Source: Rosistilla oblonga (GTDB taxonomy: Bacteria; Planctomycetota; Planctomycetia; Pirellulales; Pirellulaceae). From it: a DNA stretch of 64,000 nucleotides. The stretch covers positions 2,294,001 to 2,358,000 of the forward strand of contig NZ_CP036292.1 in assembly GCF_007751715.1 (NCBI RefSeq), written 5' to 3'. Shown here one piece after another: positions 59,736 to 64,000 of this stretch; position 1 is the first letter of the stretch; every line of letters starts with the position of its first letter. Made by a program: the position numbers and the translations under genes. The notes beneath the pieces were generated by a model, which did no database searches, was not told the origin of the DNA, and saw only the letters and a list, made by a program, of their open reading frames with translations.

Positions 59736-61430
59736 TTAGAGCGAGACCAACAGTTCCAACATCTCGGTCGCGGTGGAGATGACGCGTGAACTCGCCTGAA
59801 ACGCTCGTTGCAAGTAGACCATCTTAACCGCTTCCTCGTCGATGTTAACACTGGTCACCGACAGATAATCCCCTTCGAGCGCCGAGTGGTAGGTCCGCAG
59901 GCCATCGGTCACGCTCTGTTGGATCGCAGCCCCTTGCGTGATCGTGGTGACCAAGCGTTGGTAGCGATCGCGGACCGAGATGTTCCCCAGCTCGGGCAAC
60001 GGTTTTTCGAACAAGTCGACCAAATCGGTGAGATGGTCGGCATCGGTCCCGATCCCCTCGGCACTGATCGCCAAATACTCGGGCGATTCGAGCAGTTTTT
60101 CGGAGATGTTCAGCGAGGCGGCATCGTTGCCAGTGAAAAACGTGTTGATCCCCGCGGCTGCTAGAAAGCCGCTGGTATCGTTGCCAAATCCAAACTTCAC
60201 ACCCGGCGTCGTCGCGGAGATCGTCAGATGCCCGTCGGGTGTGATGCTGCCCTGAACGCCATCGATGGCGCTGATCTGAGCAGCGACATCGGCCAGCGTG
60301 GTCCCGTTGCCATTGCTGAACAGATCGATGTCGATCCGGTGTGATGACAACGGTTCATTTGTCTCGCCGAACAGCTGCAATTCGAAGGAGCCGTTTTCGG
60401 GAGTGAAATCGAGCCCGGCCTGATCCAACGAGACGTCCGGCGTCACGCCAACGACGGATGTTAGATCGGTAAAACCTGCGGTTCCCTTGCCCTGCGAATG
60501 GATCCGGTTGAACGATTCGGCAATCCCCGCGGCGATCGAATCGAGATCGGAGATGAACTTTCCGTAGATCCCTTCGCGAGCCTCCGAGATGCCCCCCAGC
60601 TTTCCGCCGTTGATCTGCAACGGCGCATTGGTTTCGACGATTCGAATCTCCGAAGCGCTGGTCGGATCCTTGCTGACGTTGGTGCTGTAGACGTCGCGGG
60701 AGATCCCGTCGGTGACCAAAAAGTCGCCGCCGACGAAGACCGCCACCGCACCGGACGCTTGTTCCTGGCTGTCGATATCGAGATATCCGGAAAGTTCGTT
60801 GAGCGCCATTTCGCGTTCATCGCGCAAACCAGTCGCATCGCTCCCCAGCGTGCGTCCCCCTTCGATATCGACGATCTTGCGATTCAACGATGCGATCTTG
60901 CTGGTCAAGATATTGACCTGTTCGATGTCCGCGGAATAGCTGGCGTCGGCGGCATCCGCCAATTGACTTGCTCCGTCGTTCAAACGACGCACATGGTCGG
61001 CCAGCGTTTGCCCCTCGAGAATCACCTGTTGCTTCAGCGCGTAATCGCCCGGCTGGTTGGCGAGATCGTGAAGGCTGGAATTAAACGACGACAACTGGGT
61101 GCTCAGGTCGGCGTCTCCCAGTTCGTTGACCAGCGCTTCCAACTGCGTCTGGGCCGATCCCAAAGTATCGTTGGCCGCCAACGCCGACGTTGCGTCGCGC
61201 AACCGCTCCGCCAACGCATTGTCCAGCGTCTGCCTGATCCCAACGGGGCGCACGCCGCTGCCGATCAATAGATCGCCCTGGCGGTTGGCCAGCCCAGGCG
61301 CTTGAACCAATTCCTGGCGGATGTAGCCAGGGGTGTTGGCGTTGGCAATGTTATTGCCCACAACCTGCAGCCCAAGTTGGGCGACGTTGAGTCCGCTTAC
61401 CGATTTGTTGATCGCAGAGATTAGCGACAT
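59736..61430 (-). CDS. flgK: Flagellar hook-associated protein 1 (FlgK)
   Basis: A 564-residue hook-filament junction protein. The N-terminal segment SLISAINKSVSGLNVAQLGL followed by NNIANANTPGYIRQE is the universal axial-protein motif. The C-terminus (AVKMVYLQRAFQASSRVIST) matches the D0 helix that packs with its partner. Length and both ends are normal, so the protein looks functional. flgN is upstream on the same strand, 148 bases away; flgL and csrA are not adjacent. This implies a motile stage in the life cycle, as is usual in planctomycetes. Confidence 0.95.
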   Translation of the reverse strand: MSLISAINKSVSGLNVAQLGLQVVGNNIANANTPGYIRQELVQAPGLANRQGDLLIGSGVRPVGIRQTLDNALAERLRDATSALAANDTLGSAQTQLEALVNELGDADLSTQLSSFNSSLHDLANQPGDYALKQQVILEGQTLADHVRRLNDGASQLADAADASYSADIEQVNILTSKIASLNRKIVDIEGGRTLGSDATGLRDEREMALNELSGYLDIDSQEQASGAVAVFVGGDFLVTDGISRDVYSTNVSKDPTSASEIRIVETNAPLQINGGKLGGISEAREGIYGKFISDLDSIAAGIAESFNRIHSQGKGTAGFTDLTSVVGVTPDVSLDQAGLDFTPENGSFELQLFGETNEPLSSHRIDIDLFSNGNGTTLADVAAQISAIDGVQGSITPDGHLTISATTPGVKFGFGNDTSGFLAAAGINTFFTGNDAASLNISEKLLESPEYLAISAEGIGTDADHLTDLVDLFEKPLPELGNISVRDRYQRLVTTITQGAAIQQSVTDGLRTYHSALEGDYLSVTSVNIDEEAVKMVYLQRAFQASSRVISTATEMLELLVSL

Positions 61431-61578
61431 GGCGATTGTTTCGCGAGTTGAGTTACGGTGGCACGGCGTCGCGGCGCGACGTGTTTATGCCAAGCTTGGA
61501 TACCTGCCGGCGGGCCACCAATGTCCCACCGACTTGCGACCGATGGCTGTGGCAAACGATCGATCGCTCTGCCGACGC

Positions 61579-62061
61579 TCACGCGGCGCGGTCCAAAAAG
61601 CTGCCGCCGGTATCGTCGTCCGCCGCATCGTAGGTGATCGGTTTTGCCGACACACCCGACATCAACCGCAGCAATTCTTCGGTCACGCTGGTCAGATGAT
61701 ATTGACCGACAAACAAACTGATAGCTTTCTGGTGGATCCCGCGCAACTCGCTGCTGATCAGCGTGCAGCGTTTGGCTAATTCGTTGGCCCGCGGATGTTC
61801 GATCGTCCCCAAGGCGGACTGCAAATTGGCCGGTGCGGTATCGGCAGCGTCGGGAAATTCGACCAACAACGCCTCGCGTTGACTCAATTGCTGCTCGAGC
61901 ACGCGCAACAGGCTGCCTAATTTTGCACACGCGCTGTTGATCTCTTCGCTGTCCGCTTTCCGCGTCGCTTGCTCCAACCCGACCAGCGTCCCAGCGAGCG
62001 CATCGGAGGTCTCGTTGAGCTGCTGCAAATAGGTGTCGACATGATCCATCCAGTTCAGCAT
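61579..62061 (-). CDS. flgN: FlgN-type flagellar export chaperone
   Basis: A 160-residue, mostly helical, acidic protein with the FlgN pattern: long amphipathic helices such as YLQQLNETSDALAGTLVGLE and LGSLLRVLEQQLSQREALL. FlgN binds the C-termini of FlgK and FlgL and guides them to the export gate. The sequence alone is weak for family assignment, but position directly upstream of flgK makes it likely. The ATG at 62061 follows AAAGGT. The C-terminus ends in an acidic segment (DAADDDTGGSF). Confidence 0.78.
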   Translation of the reverse strand: MLNWMDHVDTYLQQLNETSDALAGTLVGLEQATRKADSEEINSACAKLGSLLRVLEQQLSQREALLVEFPDAADTAPANLQSALGTIEHPRANELAKRCTLISSELRGIHQKAISLFVGQYHLTSVTEELLRLMSGVSAKPITYDAADDDTGGSFLDRAA

Positions 62062-62338
62062 GAAACTAACCTTTCGCTAGGATTGCGATCCCTCGAAATG
62101 CGGGGACCCGTCTGCGCCGCCCGTTTTAGCTGCGCAACCGGTTCTGCTTCTCTCATCCTTAGTTTTCGGTTGTCACGCCGACGAGGGTCCAACGATTCAT
62201 ACCCGGGAAAGCTGTAGAAGTCGAAGAATTCCGCGATAGCAAACGTATCGCATTCACTGCCGATCTAGGCCACAATAGGGCCACCGACCCTGTGTTTCCA
62301 TTGTCCGCCGCTCCGTTCTTGGGCCCTCCCGATCCATC

Positions 62339-63310
62339 ATGCCGCAACCTACATCGCCCAATGTGACGGAAGTTACCGAGCTTTCCAAAAAGATCATCAG
62401 CAACGTCGAACAAGCGATCGTCGGCAAGCGGAAACAATTGGTGCTGTCGCTGGTCGCCTGGTTCTCCAGCGGACATATCCTCTTGGAAGATGTGCCGGGC
62501 GTGGCCAAGACGATGTTGGCCCGAGCGCTGGCCAAAAGCGTCGGCTGCAAATTCAAACGCGTTCAATGCACCCCCGACCTGCTCCCTTCGGACATCTCCG
62601 GAACGTCGATCTTCAATCAGAAGAGCGGCGAGTTTGAGTTTCGCAAAGGGCCGCTGTTCACCCAGTTGTTCCTAGCCGATGAGATCAACCGCGCCACGCC
62701 GCGGACTCAGGCGGCGTTGTTGGAAGCGATGGCCGAATCACGAGTCACCGTCGACGGGACGACCTATCAACTGGAGGCTCCGTTTTTAGTTGTCGCGACT
62801 CAAAACCCGGTCGATCACGAGGGAACGTTTCCGCTGCCCGAAGCTCAACTGGATCGCTTTCTGATGCGTTTCTCGCTCGGCTATCCGTCGTTGGAAGAAG
62901 AGTTGCGGATGCTGGAATTGTTGCAGGTCCAACATCCGATCGACGGACTCAAGCCGGTCGCGACGGCGCAACAACTGGTCGCCTGCCAAACCGCGGTGCG
63001 ACATGTGCATGTCGACCGCTTGGTCCGCGAGTACATCTTGCAAATCGTACACGACACCCGCGAACACGAAGACCTTGCGTTGGGAGCGTCGCCGCGTGCG
63101 ACGATCGCTTTGTTCCGCTGCGCCCAAGCGATGGCGGCGATCCGCGGCCGCAGCTTTGTGCAGCCCGATGACGTCAAACGGATCGTCGGCCCGGTGATGA
63201 ATCACCGCATCATCGTCCGCCCCGAAAGCCGGCTGAGGAAGATCACTGCCGAAAAGGTGATGGAATCGATCCTCGGTGAGATCGCCGTCCCAACGGTCGG
63301 CGAAGCATGA
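62339..63310 (+). CDS. MoxR-family AAA ATPase
   Basis: A 323-residue MoxR ATPase. Walker A is EDVPGVAKTM, Walker B is LFLADEINRATPRTQ, and sensor 1 is VVATQNPVDHEGTFPLPEAQ. The C-terminal lid is present (GASPRATIALFRCAQAMAA). MoxR proteins are chaperone-like ATPases that act with VWA proteins, often on secreted or membrane targets. The downstream DUF58 gene overlaps the stop by 4 bases (ATGA), the classical MoxR-DUF58 arrangement. VWA genes at 27124 and 52914 are on the same strand but far away. Confidence 0.94.
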   Translation: MPQPTSPNVTEVTELSKKIISNVEQAIVGKRKQLVLSLVAWFSSGHILLEDVPGVAKTMLARALAKSVGCKFKRVQCTPDLLPSDISGTSIFNQKSGEFEFRKGPLFTQLFLADEINRATPRTQAALLEAMAESRVTVDGTTYQLEAPFLVVATQNPVDHEGTFPLPEAQLDRFLMRFSLGYPSLEEELRMLELLQVQHPIDGLKPVATAQQLVACQTAVRHVHVDRLVREYILQIVHDTREHEDLALGASPRATIALFRCAQAMAAIRGRSFVQPDDVKRIVGPVMNHRIIVRPESRLRKITAEKVMESILGEIAVPTVGEA

Positions 63311-64000
63311 ACGCCGCAGCCCCGCCCGCCGATTCACGCCAAGCGGCGTCCGAGGGTTCCTCTAAATGGATCGCACTCGGCGCGGCGGTGCTGTTGGTCG
63401 GGATGCTGTTTGGTTCATCGCTGCTGCTGTACACCGCTTACAGCGCGATCGCAGTCGTTGCCGTCAGCCGCTGGTTGACCAACGCATGGTCGGCCGCGCC
63501 GAGGGCGCACCGTGTCAGCGGCCCGCTGGAAGCGGAGATTGGCCAAGTCGTGCCGATCGAGATCGAGATTCAAAACACCGGGAAGGTCTTGATCCCCTGG
63601 CTGTTAGCCGAAGATCTGTTGCCCCGCGACGCGTTGCTCTATAAGGTTCCCGCGCTGCAGATCGAAGGCGATCGAATTCGCGTCATCTCGCTATCCGCTG
63701 GCGAGACCGACACGATCCGCTACGAAATCAAATGCAATCGCCGCGGGTACTATCAGATCGGACCGACGGTCTTGGAGACCGGGGACCTGATGGGGCTGAA
63801 CCGTCGCTACCGCGTCGGCGCGGTACCGCAGTATCTGCTTGTGATGCCACGCGTTGTTCCCTTGCACGGTTACGACATTCAATCGCGTCGCCCGATCGGC
63901 GAGATCCGCATGTCGCATCCGTTGATGGACGACCCAACGCGAATCGTCGGTATCCGCCAATGGCAGCCCGGCGATCCGATGCGACGCGTCCACTGGTCGG
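63307..64000 (+). CDS. DUF58 protein, partial (C-terminus outside window)
   Basis: I translated 231 residues before the right edge. Two hydrophobic segments occupy residues 22-55 (WIALGAAVLLVGMLFGSSLL and what follows). The last visible residues IRQWQPGDPMRRVHWS are the DUF58 signature (yxxGDxxRxIxW). DUF58 proteins are membrane proteins found in MoxR-VWA operons and are thought to support the assembly of envelope complexes. The ATG overlaps the moxR stop by 4 bases. The VWA partner of this operon would be expected further right. Confidence 0.92.
   Translation, partial: MNAAAPPADSRQAASEGSSKWIALGAAVLLVGMLFGSSLLLYTAYSAIAVVAVSRWLTNAWSAAPRAHRVSGPLEAEIGQVVPIEIEIQNTGKVLIPWLLAEDLLPRDALLYKVPALQIEGDRIRVISLSAGETDTIRYEIKCNRRGYYQIGPTVLETGDLMGLNRRYRVGAVPQYLLVMPRVVPLHGYDIQSRRPIGEIRMSHPLMDDPTRIVGIRQWQPGDPMRRVHWS

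Overview
The window looks like chromosomal DNA of a planctomycete, probably a marine Pirellulales (Rhodopirellula/Rosistilla-like) bacterium. The evidence is lineage-typical content: a YTV-repeat secreted protein, a DUF1559 C-terminal fragment, a DUF1569 protein, an ECF sigma factor coupled to a transmembrane Ser/Thr kinase, large secreted proteins of unknown function, GC-rich codons, mostly single-gene transcription units and intergenic repeats. Genus-level placement is inference. No rRNA, tRNA, CRISPR array, prophage or intact insertion sequence was seen.

Left edge (1-2.3 kb): an OLD/RecF-type AAA ATPase is followed three bases later by a Toprim-like protein cut by the window edge. It is the only defence-like locus here. 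2.5-7.1 kb: a Cys/Gly-rich lipoprotein with its own terminator, a degenerate shikimate-dehydrogenase-like protein, a patatin, a YTV protein and a lone haem-copper oxidase subunit III. 7.2-17.4 kb: two clpP paralogues, a Gly/Arg-rich secreted protein with a terminator, a coiled-coil secreted protein, a secretin-N-like protein without a pore domain, a tandem-repeat block, and a large BNR/YCF48-like protein with a CBM9-like tail.

17.4-31 kb: fluoride channel, acetolactate synthase, an enlarged signal peptidase I, LptB-type ATPase, 6-phosphogluconolactonase, a symporter/acyl-CoA-dehydrogenase operon, a DUF1559 remnant, a VWA membrane protein and a secreted esterase. 31-38.4 kb: beta-propeller, phosphoesterase, acetyltransferase and cupin genes on the minus strand; MarR then DoxX on the plus strand; a repeat block with a 25-bp-stem hairpin; then the sigma-factor/kinase operon. 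38.8-46.1 kb: pyruvate carboxylase, a two-module HtrA-like protease, a conserved hypothetical and a lipoprotein.

46.3-46.9 kb is a 256-bp tandem repeat. After it come an FkbM methyltransferase, panB, a two-gene polysaccharide-export (OPX) operon, a Ser/Thr-type phosphatase, a VWA protein, a MazG-like pyrophosphohydrolase and a 939-residue envelope protein. The right end holds two small conserved genes, flgN-flgK, and a moxR-DUF58 pair that runs off the edge.

Recurring themes are envelope and secretion functions, pseudoenzyme-like domains (3587, 42468) and repeat families between genes. The best candidates for undescribed biology are the ATPase/Toprim pair, the signal peptidase with a large inserted domain, the protease with a degenerate second module around a PDZ domain, and the repeat families.
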